NCBI GenBank assembly: GCA_038747915.1
Contig: JBCDJJ010000116.1
Span: 1-8,176 of the forward strand
Length of the DNA stretch: 8,176 nucleotides
Direction of reading: 5' to 3'
DNA from: JBCDAP01 sp038747915
Lineage (GTDB): Bacteria > Planctomycetota > Phycisphaerae > Phycisphaerales > UBA1924
Shown in pieces: positions 1 to 6,128 of the stretch. Positions within the stretch are counted from its first letter, which is position 1. The number at the start of each line of letters is the position of its first letter. The notes below the pieces were generated by a model. That model made no database searches and was not told where the DNA came from. It saw only the letters and a list, made by a program, of their open reading frames with translations. Both the position numbers and the translations under genes were made by a program.

Positions 1-1315
1 CATCGGGCCACCACCGCCGGACCATCTCGGCCTCGTCGACATCGCGATACGGATCGTGCGCACGCTGCCACCCCTCGAGCACATCACGCAGGCGGGCGAG
101 TGTGTCCGCGTGGGACGGATCGTCCGCCAGGTTGTGGACCTGATGCGGATCGGCCACGCAGTCGTAGAGCTCTTCACCTGGGCGGCGGCCCGTGAACCAC
201 CGGGGTGCGCCCTCGAGGCGCTCTTCAGCCGCCAGCCGCCAGATCTCCTGCATCACCGGGTGGCGGTCGCGGTAGGGGATCCACAGCGTGTTCGGCGTGC
301 CGGGCAGCCCGTGCTGCATGTACAAGTACCGTTCGTCGCGCACCACGCGGACCAGGTCGTACGACTCGTCGTACCGGTCCCGGGTCGCAAAGACGTGCGC
401 ACGGCGCTGGGCGCTCGGTCCATCAAACGGGAGCCCCTGCAGGTGCTGCGGTGGGGCGATGCCGGCCATCGACAGCACGGTCGGCGCGAGGTCGATCGTG
501 CTCACGAGCCGCTCGTCGCGTGTCCCCGCTTCGACCCGATCGGGCCAACGCACCACCATTGGCACGCGCAGCCCCGAGTCGTACGGCCAACGTTTGTGCC
601 GAGGCAGGCCCTCGCCGTGATCCGACCAGATGAACACGATCGTGTCGCGCGCCAGTCCATCCTCCTCGAGCTGGTGGAGCAGGTCGCCGGCATCCGCATC
701 GCGTGCGCTCACATTGTCGTACACCCGCGCGATGCACTCACGAACCACCGGCGTATCCGGCAGGTAGGGCGGGACCGTGACCGCTTCGGGGTCGGTCTCG
801 GGCACGCGGCCCCGCCAGCGTTCGTCCCACATGCCCGATTCGTGCGTGCCGTCAAGGTTGAAGACCGCGAAGAAAGGCTGCTCGCTTCTCGGCCGATTCC
901 GCCAGTGCGCCTCGTGCGAGCACTCGTCCCACGCTGAGCTTGGTGATGCGAACTGGTAGTCGGTCTTCGCGTTGTTCGTGCAGTAGTACCCCTCCGCGCG
1001 GAGCAGCTCGGGCAGGAGCTTTACGTACGCCGGCGGCACGCACTCGTAGGGCGTCGGCAGCTCTGGGGTGTGCGGATTCGCATGCGTCGTCCGCATGTGG
1101 TGCGCACCGATGGCCGTCGCGTACATCCCCGTGATCACCGCCGACCGCGCCGGTGCGCACACCGGCGCCGTGGTGAATGTGTTCGGGTACACACGCCCCT
1201 CGCGCGCAACACGGTCGACGTTGGGCGTCCGAGCGAGCACATCGCCAAAGCACCCGAACCGCGGGCTCGTGTCCTCGAAGCTGATCCACACCACGTTCGG
1301 CCGGTCGTCGGGCAC
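1..1315 (-). CDS. Sulfatase, N-sulfoglucosamine sulfohydrolase-like (C-terminus cut by window edge)
   Basis: Formylglycine-dependent sulfatase of the alkaline phosphatase fold; hydrolyses sulfate esters or N-sulfates on sugars. The frame is open from the GTG at 1315 to base 2, giving 438 codons without a stop, so the gene runs off the left edge. Seen: N-terminal RPNVVWISFED (metal-site Asp), the signature C53-A-P-A-R57, which fits C-x-P-x-R with Cys as the residue converted to formylglycine, then IWSDHGEG (D232, H233) and R-H-K followed by YDSGLRVP, the usual second metal/sulfate site. The C-terminal part has ELYDCVADPHQVHNLADDP, typical of the family. The family is about 450-550 residues, so little is missing. 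The GTG start is set by AGGGAGG eight bases upstream and by the core fold starting almost at once. No signal peptide is visible, so a cytoplasmic location is possible. It lies 105 bases after the GH2-like gene, probably in the same transcript. Substrate is not determinable from sequence. Confidence 0.9.
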   Translation of the reverse strand, partial: MPDDRPNVVWISFEDTSPRFGCFGDVLARTPNVDRVAREGRVYPNTFTTAPVCAPARSAVITGMYATAIGAHHMRTTHANPHTPELPTPYECVPPAYVKLLPELLRAEGYYCTNNAKTDYQFASPSSAWDECSHEAHWRNRPRSEQPFFAVFNLDGTHESGMWDERWRGRVPETDPEAVTVPPYLPDTPVVRECIARVYDNVSARDADAGDLLHQLEEDGLARDTIVFIWSDHGEGLPRHKRWPYDSGLRVPMVVRWPDRVEAGTRDERLVSTIDLAPTVLSMAGIAPPQHLQGLPFDGPSAQRRAHVFATRDRYDESYDLVRVVRDERYLYMQHGLPGTPNTLWIPYRDRHPVMQEIWRLAAEERLEGAPRWFTGRRPGEELYDCVADPHQVHNLADDPSHADTLARLRDVLEGWQRAHDPYRDVDEAEMVRRWWPD

Positions 1316-1330
1316 CGCAGCAGCCTCCCT
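1316..1330 (-). promoter_or_regulatory. Strong ribosome binding site for the sulfatase, fixing its GTG start
   Basis: On the minus strand AGGGAGG (1330-1324) lies eight bases before GTG at 1315-1313. This decides the start: the open frame continues upstream without a stop as far as the TAA of the preceding gene, but those extra residues show neither sulfatase similarity nor a clear signal peptide. Confidence 0.65.
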
Positions 1331-1420
1331 GGTCAATGGCCGCGCGGCATGAACCGTCACCGGCCCGGGGGCGACACCGTACGACAGGATGGTGCACCGA
1401 GCCGTTCGGCACTGCTCCTG

Positions 1421-2809
1421 TTACGGGGGTGTAGAGTCGCCCGTGACCGCGAATGGCACGTTCGCGGTGCCTGCTCGGCCTGTTCCATCGCGAACCACCA
1501 CGAAGAGCCGGTAATGACCCGGTTCGCGCGGCGTCACGATCGTCGCTCGGAGCCCGTCACGCTCCGCGATCGCGCCGTGAGCGATCGGCGGCTCGGATTC
1601 CGGCTGCCCGCCGGTGCGCAGATCGGTCGATTCGTGCCGCAGCTCCCACGTCGCCTCGAGCGGATCCCCATCCGCATCGGTGCTCTGCACGGTCACCTCG
1701 AGTCGGGCGTCCGGCGTCAGTGTGGTGCCCGCCTCGATGCCGGTGATGCCGCTCACACTCGGCGCGAACTCGTCGGGCGGGTGCCCCGTCCACGCGGTCT
1801 GCATGGCGTCGGCCGCACCGAGTCGCTCGCCAGATGCGAGGAACATGCCGTACCATGTGCTTGTGCGTTCCTGCTTGTGCCCCCACCGGAAGGCGTAGCT
1901 CCCGAGTGCGCGACCCGGCATCTCGCGCACCACACCCAGCTCGTAGTTGGACGCGTACACCTCCGCCTTTTGCGAGCTCGTGAGCTCGATGGCTGCTCCC
2001 CAGTCCGTCTTCGGCGACTCCCAGTGACCGGGCGGGCCGAACTCTGTCACGATGTACGGTCCGTCGTAGCCCTGTCGCGTCAGCTGCGCGGGCAACGCGC
2101 GCAGGCCGGCGTACGTATTGACACCCAGGATGTCGATGCTCGGGCACAGCTCGGCGACGCGCTTGGCCTTGTCCCGGCCGACGCCCGCGAGCACCGCCAT
2201 CGTCGGGTGGTTCGGATCGATCGATTTGACTAGGGCTGCCGCTTCCTCGATCGCGCCGAGGATGAGGTCGAGATCCTGAGATCGCAGCTCGACCTCATTG
2301 CCGATCCCCCAGATCAGCAGCGCCGGGTGGTCTTTGTATTTCTCGACATCGCGGCGAAGCCGCTCGAGCTGCTCGGCGCGTGCCGCGTCGTCGGTGTAGT
2401 CGAAGCCTCGGTACGCGTGCTGCATCCAGAAGCCGACGGTCACAGTGAGCCCGCGGGCGTGGGCCTGGTCGAGGTAGTGCTGGGCATCCTGTGTGCCCCA
2501 GAGCCGGAAGGAGTTGCCCCCCGACTCGACGAGCGCGTCGAGATGGCTCTGCCCGCCCCCGCCTCGGATGACGTACGGCTCACCGTTCCGGAGCAGCTGC
2601 CACCCCTCGTCGGTCTGCACCACTCGCACCACAGAGGGTGAGGACGCCTTCTCCGGCGCCGGGGCATCACCCCATGAGACCGACGTCGACACGGCGAAGA
2701 TGGCCCAGATCAGCATCTGAGGACCGAGCGGGGCCACTCGCGGGAGATAAAAGCGTTTCACTGATTCGAGACCTCTGCTCCAGCTTGGAACAAAATGCAA
2801 GTGTTTCAT
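1421..2809 (-). CDS. Exported GH2-like TIM-barrel glycoside hydrolase with C-terminal Ig-like domain
   Basis: Likely retaining exo-glycosidase of clan GH-A acting on oligosaccharides outside the cytoplasm; the exact family and substrate are not certain (GH2-like, GH5 possible). Numbered from ATG 2809 (462 residues): a hydrophobic segment at about 32-46 with probable cleavage near Gly47/Asp48; barrel at about 58-345, opening with LLRNGEPYVIRGGGG and SGGNSFRLWG; acid/base Glu172 in IWGIGNEVE; nucleophile Glu256 in YIVTEFG; then an all-beta Ig/cadherin-like domain at about 350-458 with TDADGDPLEATWEL. It lacks the N-terminal sugar-binding and sandwich domains of a full-size GH2 enzyme. Start is uncertain: ATG 2839 has no ribosome site; ATG 2809 has a weak GGAAGAGA; GTG 2761 would give the most standard signal peptide (KRFYLPR, then the hydrophobic core). 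First gene of the minus-strand pair with the sulfatase, divergent from the pilin-LacI genes. Confidence 0.85.
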   Translation of the reverse strand: MKHLHFVPSWSRGLESVKRFYLPRVAPLGPQMLIWAIFAVSTSVSWGDAPAPEKASSPSVVRVVQTDEGWQLLRNGEPYVIRGGGGQSHLDALVESGGNSFRLWGTQDAQHYLDQAHARGLTVTVGFWMQHAYRGFDYTDDAARAEQLERLRRDVEKYKDHPALLIWGIGNEVELRSQDLDLILGAIEEAAALVKSIDPNHPTMAVLAGVGRDKAKRVAELCPSIDILGVNTYAGLRALPAQLTRQGYDGPYIVTEFGPPGHWESPKTDWGAAIELTSSQKAEVYASNYELGVVREMPGRALGSYAFRWGHKQERTSTWYGMFLASGERLGAADAMQTAWTGHPPDEFAPSVSGITGIEAGTTLTPDARLEVTVQSTDADGDPLEATWELRHESTDLRTGGQPESEPPIAHGAIAERDGLRATIVTPREPGHYRLFVVVRDGTGRAGTANVPFAVTGDSTPP

Positions 2810-2834
2810 GATGGTCGATGTCTCTTCCGCACAG

Positions 2835-2846
2835 ATCATCGATGAT
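2835..2846. repeat. 12-base perfect palindrome (possible operator)
   Basis: ATCATCGATGAT is its own reverse complement, with a central CG as in many LacI-family operators. It lies just upstream of, and partly over, the most upstream ATG candidate of the GH2-like gene, in its likely leader. A 12-base palindrome can arise by chance, so the role is tentative. Confidence 0.35.
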
Positions 2847-2899
2847 AGCTTGAAATGAGGCCTTCGAGATGGTCGCGGTTGAATCTTTGCATTTTTTCG

Positions 2900-2912
2900 C
2901 CGATGAAATCGG
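2900..2912. repeat. Inverted repeat CCGAT-N3-ATCGG upstream of the -35 box
   Basis: Five-base arms separated by GAA. It sits eight bases upstream of the -35 hexamer of the plus-strand promoter, directly after a T-rich tract (2891-2897). It could be a protein binding site; short arms make chance plausible. Confidence 0.3.
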
Positions 2913-2917
2913 TCAGA

Positions 2918-2940
2918 TCATTGACTTGTTACATCAATGA
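2918..2940. promoter_or_regulatory. Candidate operator: TCATTGA-N9-TCAATGA
   Basis: Two exact seven-base inverted arms (2918-2924 and 2934-2940) separated by nine bases, 23 bases in all. The left arm overlaps the -35 hexamer TTGACT and the right arm fills the spacer, so a dimer bound here would block RNA polymerase. This is the best operator candidate in the region. Which protein binds is inference; the LacI regulator at 4059-5183 is the obvious one to test. Confidence 0.45.
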
Positions 2941-2949
2941 GGCACAATT
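2921..2949 (+). promoter_or_regulatory. Sigma70-like promoter for the prepilin-LacI genes
   Basis: TTGACT (2921-2926) matches the -35 consensus at five of six positions. After 17 bases comes ACAATT (2944-2949), a weaker -10. Transcription would start near 2956, leaving a leader of roughly 48 bases before ATG 3004. Read by eye only; planctomycete promoters are poorly characterised. Confidence 0.45.
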
Positions 2950-2952
2950 GTG
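2943..2952. repeat. 10-base palindrome CACAATTGTG over the -10 region
   Basis: Perfect palindrome overlapping the proposed -10 box. The following AG gives AATTGTGAG, identical to the left half of the classical E. coli lac operator; this may be coincidence, since the regulator here is not close to E. coli LacI. Confidence 0.35.
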
Positions 2953-3003
2953 AGATTCCCGGCTCTCGTCAGTCAGTAAACCATTTTATCGGAGCTCCGC
3001 ATC

Positions 3004-4062
3004 ATGGCGAAGGGCACCCGATCCAGCGCATTCACCCTGATCGAGCTGCTGGTTGTGGTCGCGATCATCGCGCTGTTGATCGGCCTGCTCCTCCCGGCGC
3101 TCGGCGCTGCTCGGAAGAGCACGCAGATCATCCAGAACAAGTCGAACCTTCGGCAGATCGCCATGGCCCTGCTCACCTATGGCTCGGACTACGACAACGA
3201 TCTCCCGCCCTCTCTCGCCAACCACGACGACCCCGACACCGACACGCGCGGCATCACCTGGTCCGACCTCAACCGCATCGGGCGGTATCTCCCGGATACC
3301 GATGGCAACCACCTCGCGGTCACCAGCTCGCAGAGCCAGAACACCGGCGGCGGCGTGCTGGTCCACCCGGCCCACCCGCAAGGCGGGCGCAGCTACGCGA
3401 TGAACTACTGGGGCGCCTCCGCGGTCGATGCGGAGTTCGGCCCGAGTAACACCCCCGAGTCGCCCTACGCCAGGCCCGGATTCCAAATCAACGGCAGTGG
3501 CCAGTTGACGGGCGCGAGCGGCAACATCCCCGAGATCCCCGGCAAGCCGGCATGGTGGAATCTCTCTCGCAACCTCGGCAACCCGTCGCGCACCATCCTG
3601 GTGGGCGAGGCGTGGTCGTTCTGGTTCACCGATGTCGATAGCGACGGTCAGCCAGACGATGGCGGCACCTGGTTCGCGGAGGCCACCTTCGGCCGCTTCG
3701 GTCTCCCAGGCGAGCGGTTCGGCAGCGCCGAGTTCGTGAGTGCTCGGTCCACCTCGGGCACGCCGCTCTCAGCGGATCTCGAGCGCAACCGCATCGTCAA
3801 TCGCTTCGAGAACCCGGAGTGGGAGGGGCAGCTCTCGCTCCCGCAGTCCTACGTGCCGTACTACCGCAACCGTCTGACCGGGGCCGGTCGTCCCTACCGC
3901 GAGATCGCCGGGCAGGCGGGCTTCGCGGGCACCGACGGCTCGGTCGATGTCTTCTCCCCGGACGACCTCTTCGACAAAGAGACCGGTGTGACGACCGGCA
4001 GGCTCCTGTGGACACGGCTCGATGTGGAGCTCGAGGAGTTCGCCGACGAGGGCAACCCGTGA
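3004..4062 (+). CDS. Prepilin-like secreted protein with N-terminal cleavage/methylation motif
   Basis: Type IV pilin/pseudopilin-like protein of 352 residues, of the large class common in Planctomycetota. A short basic leader (MAKGTRSSA) is followed by FTLIELLVVVAIIALLIGLLLPALGAAR: prepilin peptidase should cut between Ala9 and Phe10, with Glu14 as Glu5 of the mature protein, leaving a membrane-inserting helix. Position -1 is Ala, not the usual Gly. The body has class hallmarks: NLRQIAMALLTYGSDYDNDLPP, RSYAMNYWGAS, NPSRTILVGE, a calcium-site-like DxDxDGxxDD (Asp210-Asp219), and a C-terminal AGFAGTDGSVDVFSPDDL resembling the H-X9-DG signature but without its His. Start set by GGAG at 2991-2994, nine bases upstream. 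The stop overlaps the start of the LacI gene. Actual function is unknown; a role in polysaccharide capture or secretion is inferred from context only. Confidence 0.9.
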   Translation: MAKGTRSSAFTLIELLVVVAIIALLIGLLLPALGAARKSTQIIQNKSNLRQIAMALLTYGSDYDNDLPPSLANHDDPDTDTRGITWSDLNRIGRYLPDTDGNHLAVTSSQSQNTGGGVLVHPAHPQGGRSYAMNYWGASAVDAEFGPSNTPESPYARPGFQINGSGQLTGASGNIPEIPGKPAWWNLSRNLGNPSRTILVGEAWSFWFTDVDSDGQPDDGGTWFAEATFGRFGLPGERFGSAEFVSARSTSGTPLSADLERNRIVNRFENPEWEGQLSLPQSYVPYYRNRLTGAGRPYREIAGQAGFAGTDGSVDVFSPDDLFDKETGVTTGRLLWTRLDVELEEFADEGNP

Positions 4063-5183
4063 GCCGCGCCGCCGCCACAGCGTCAACGATCGCGCCGCCA
4101 GCCGGCAAGCGCGACACCCGTGTGTCCGTGCGCGATCTCGCCCGCGAGCTCGACCTCTCGATCGCGACCGTGTCCCGCGCCCTCAACGCCCACCCCAACG
4201 TGGCGAGCGAGACCCGGGCCCGCGTGCTCGACGCAGCGAACTCCCTGTCGTACCGCAAGCCGCCGCGCCGCCGCGCGACCTCGCGCGTGATCGCGCTCGC
4301 CTACCCCGGAGCGCCGGTCACCACCTATCCCGGCACGTTCGAGGCGTCGTTGATGGCCGGGGTGCTGCTCGGCGTGAGCGAATCGCACTGTGGCCTGAGC
4401 GTGGTCGACATCGAGCATCAGCGGCTGGAGGGTGAGAGCCTCCGCGAGATGCTCAGGCGTCTCGGCATCTCCGGGGCGCTGCTCCGCACGCGGCACATCG
4501 GCGTCAAGATGGCCCGCGAGTTCCGAGAGGCCGGCGTGCCGAGCGTCGTGATCGCCGATCGCTCGGACGACCCCGACATCAACTTCATCTACACCGATTC
4601 GCGCAGCGATTCGTCCCGCGTTGTCGATCATCTCGCCGCCCACGGGCACACCCGCATCGGGCTGATCATCTACCGTCACAATGACGCCGACCACCGCGAC
4701 CGCGAGCAGGGCTTCGTCGAAGGGATGCACCGCAACGCGCTGCATCATGACCCGTCGCTGGTCATGCGGATCGCGCACGCGTCCGCTGAGGGCGGCGCCG
4801 ATGCGCTCGACATGCTCCTCTCCCTCCCGGATCCGCCGACCGCGGTGTTCGTGACGAATCCGCCGGCGACGCTCGGTGTGCTGCACCGGTGCCTGGAGCT
4901 CGGGGTTCGCGTGCCGAGCGATCTCTCGGTCGTCGGCTTCGACGATCAGGCTGATTCATCGAGCCCGCTCCGCCAGACCACACGGATCATGCAGGACGCG
5001 GTGCGCCTCGGCCAGGACGCGGCCAGTTGGATCGGGCGTCACCTCGCGGGCGAGGCGCCGGGGCCGTTCCACGTGGTGCGGCAGACCACGCTCGCTATTC
5101 ATCAGACCACGGGCGATCCGCCCACTCAGCCGGTGCGCCTCGCGCCGGACCGCCGTTGTGTTGTGAGGGGGCCGGTCGCCTGA
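4059..5183 (+). CDS. LacI-family transcriptional regulator
   Basis: Cytoplasmic sugar-responsive DNA-binding regulator of 374 residues. An extra N-terminal tail of about 20 residues precedes the helix-turn-helix VSVRDLARELDLSIATVSRA (22-41). The effector domain follows from about 68, with GVPSVVIADRSDDPDINFIYTD, a strand-turn-helix HLAAHGHTRIGLI, and SDLSVVGFDDQADSSSPLRQTT, the typical C-terminal signature of the periplasmic-binding-protein fold. The hinge after SYRKP is basic (RRRATSR), about four residues shorter than usual, and lacks the minor-groove leucine. The start is GTG 4059, which overlaps the prepilin stop in GTGA and has GAGGG six bases upstream, so translation is probably coupled. 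The frame is open further upstream, but that part only shadows the pilin gene. Likely controls this locus; the effector, presumably a saccharide, cannot be read from sequence. Confidence 0.93.
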   Translation: MSRAAATASTIAPPAGKRDTRVSVRDLARELDLSIATVSRALNAHPNVASETRARVLDAANSLSYRKPPRRRATSRVIALAYPGAPVTTYPGTFEASLMAGVLLGVSESHCGLSVVDIEHQRLEGESLREMLRRLGISGALLRTRHIGVKMAREFREAGVPSVVIADRSDDPDINFIYTDSRSDSSRVVDHLAAHGHTRIGLIIYRHNDADHRDREQGFVEGMHRNALHHDPSLVMRIAHASAEGGADALDMLLSLPDPPTAVFVTNPPATLGVLHRCLELGVRVPSDLSVVGFDDQADSSSPLRQTTRIMQDAVRLGQDAASWIGRHLAGEAPGPFHVVRQTTLAIHQTTGDPPTQPVRLAPDRRCVVRGPVA

Positions 5184-5242
5184 CTTGGCACTCCTGTGTT
5201 TGTGTGTCACACGTCGAGCGTTGCGAGACCGCGACGCCGAGC

Positions 5243-6028
5243 ATGAGGAACAGAGCGATGAACATTTTTTCAGCGTGTGTGGTGGCCGGCTTGGCCGCTG
5301 GCACGGCCTTGGCCGAGACAATCCCGCTGGTCAATCCGACCTTCTCGGATGACCTCTCCTCGATCACCGGGTGGAGCCGCTCCGGACCCGGCACGATCAC
5401 CACCTCGAGCCAGAGCCAGGACAACATCAACCCGCAGCCGCCGGATTCCAACTTCAACGATCCCGACGACAAGTCCCTCCTGATGTTTGGGCCACGCAAC
5501 GATGCCTGCTCCCAGCAGGTCACGTTCGTGTTTCAGGAGGTCGCGCCGCGGCTCGAGGGCGACCGGTGGACTGTCACCGCGTTCGCGCTCGAGCGCAACT
5601 CCGACCCGCTCACGCAGACCTTCGAGTCGCTCGATTGTCAGCTGCCCGGCGAGGATCCGCCCGCCGGCGGCGAGCGTGCGGTGCTCCAGCTCTCCTTCCG
5701 AGACGCGACCGGCACGTCGATCGCCTCGTTCGAGCAGGGCATCACCGAGGCGTCGCTCCCACGTAGCCAGTGGACGCAGATCTCGGCGACCGGGGTGCAG
5801 CCTCCCGGTACCGTGTCCGTCCGCGTGGCCTTCTTCTTTATCCAGCGGACCGCTGACAACCAGGACACGTTCGCCGACAACGTGCGAGAGAACGGCGCGA
5901 TCCGGTTCGACAACGTCGGCCTCGAGGTCTTCCCGGGGAACCCGCTGGACCGAACGGGCGATGGCGCGGTCGACGCCTTCGACGTTGCTGATTTCGTCGA
6001 TGAGGTGAGCCTCAGCGCGGCTCCCTAA
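5243..6028 (+). CDS. Small secreted beta-sandwich (CBM-like) protein with a single dockerin-like EF-hand loop
   Basis: Secreted protein of 261 residues with no catalytic motif that I recognise. Residues 1-24 (MRNRAMNIFSACVVAG...TALA) form a signal peptide cut after ALA. The rest looks like a jelly-roll module of the CBM4/9 kind: NPTFSDD near the start, WTVTAFALERN, AVLQLSFRDATGTSIASF, SQWTQISATGVQPPGTVSVRVAFFF, GAIRFDNVGLEV. The tail has one calcium loop, D236-R-T-G-D-G-A-V-D-A-F-D247, then VADFVDEVSL: half a dockerin. The same layout closes the GH50-like protein downstream. Start: ATG 5243 gives a proper basic n-region; ATG 5258 has the better ribosome site (AGGAA seven bases upstream) but no positive charge, so either is possible. 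It lies 59 bases after the LacI gene. Probable role is binding the same polysaccharide or anchoring; not proven. Confidence 0.8.
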   Translation: MRNRAMNIFSACVVAGLAAGTALAETIPLVNPTFSDDLSSITGWSRSGPGTITTSSQSQDNINPQPPDSNFNDPDDKSLLMFGPRNDACSQQVTFVFQEVAPRLEGDRWTVTAFALERNSDPLTQTFESLDCQLPGEDPPAGGERAVLQLSFRDATGTSIASFEQGITEASLPRSQWTQISATGVQPPGTVSVRVAFFFIQRTADNQDTFADNVRENGAIRFDNVGLEVFPGNPLDRTGDGAVDAFDVADFVDEVSLSAAP

Positions 6029-6069
6029 CACGTGCCCGAGGGCCCGGATGGCGAGTCGTGAACCCCTCC

Positions 6070-6100
6070 GACACCGGCGTGCCGCCCGCGCACCGGTGTC
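6070..6100 (+). terminator. Strong hairpin between the small secreted protein and the GH50-like gene
   Basis: GACACCGG (6070-6077) pairs perfectly with CCGGTGTC (6093-6100). Inside, after one C/A mismatch, GTGC pairs with GCGC including one G-T wobble, around a five-base CGCCC loop. No run of T follows, so a classical intrinsic terminator is doubtful. It could be a partial terminator or an RNA-stability element that sets the relative level of the next gene, whose start lies 28 bases on. Confidence 0.45.
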
Positions 6101-6128
6101 GATTCGTTGATGCACACCGGAGTCCGTC

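Larger units (their letters stand above)
2810..3003. promoter_or_regulatory. Divergent control region between the two gene groups
   Basis: This gap between the GH2-like gene and the prepilin-like gene is visibly richer in A+T than the coding DNA around it and carries no convincing gene. It holds a sigma70-like promoter toward the plus strand and four short perfect inverted repeats, listed separately. A promoter toward the minus strand must exist here or nearby, but I see no convincing -35/-10 pair for it. With a LacI-family gene two genes away, this is the natural place for its operator. Confidence 0.6.

Noticed and set aside
56..937. Long plus-strand open frame of 293 codons
   Set aside because: Lies opposite the sulfatase, whose minus-strand frame carries all catalytic motifs; the plus-strand product is Arg/Val/His-rich with no family features. 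It is a G+C-driven shadow.
852..1412. Minus-strand open frame of 186 codons with an ATG start
   Set aside because: Same strand as the sulfatase but a different frame; the translated product is an Arg/Ala/Cys-rich shadow, while the sulfatase frame reads the signature motif in the same DNA.
1070..2233. Plus-strand open frame of 387 codons
   Set aside because: Antisense to the sulfatase start and the GH2-like gene; composition is Arg-rich and it spans the gap between two real genes.
3819..4058. N-terminal extension of the LacI frame upstream of GTG 4059
   Set aside because: It reads a second frame of the prepilin-like gene and is Arg/Pro-rich. The GTG with its GAGGG ribosome site and the GTGA overlap fits far better.
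4083..4886. Minus-strand open frame of 267 codons opposite the LacI gene
   Set aside because: No recognisable motif, and the opposite strand encodes a clear LacI-family protein.
5185..5212. Possible promoter (TTGGCA) and GTGTG-T-CACAC repeat before the small secreted protein
   Set aside because: No acceptable -10 element follows at the right distance and the repeat arms are only five bases in a GT-rich stretch, so I do not claim a separate promoter.
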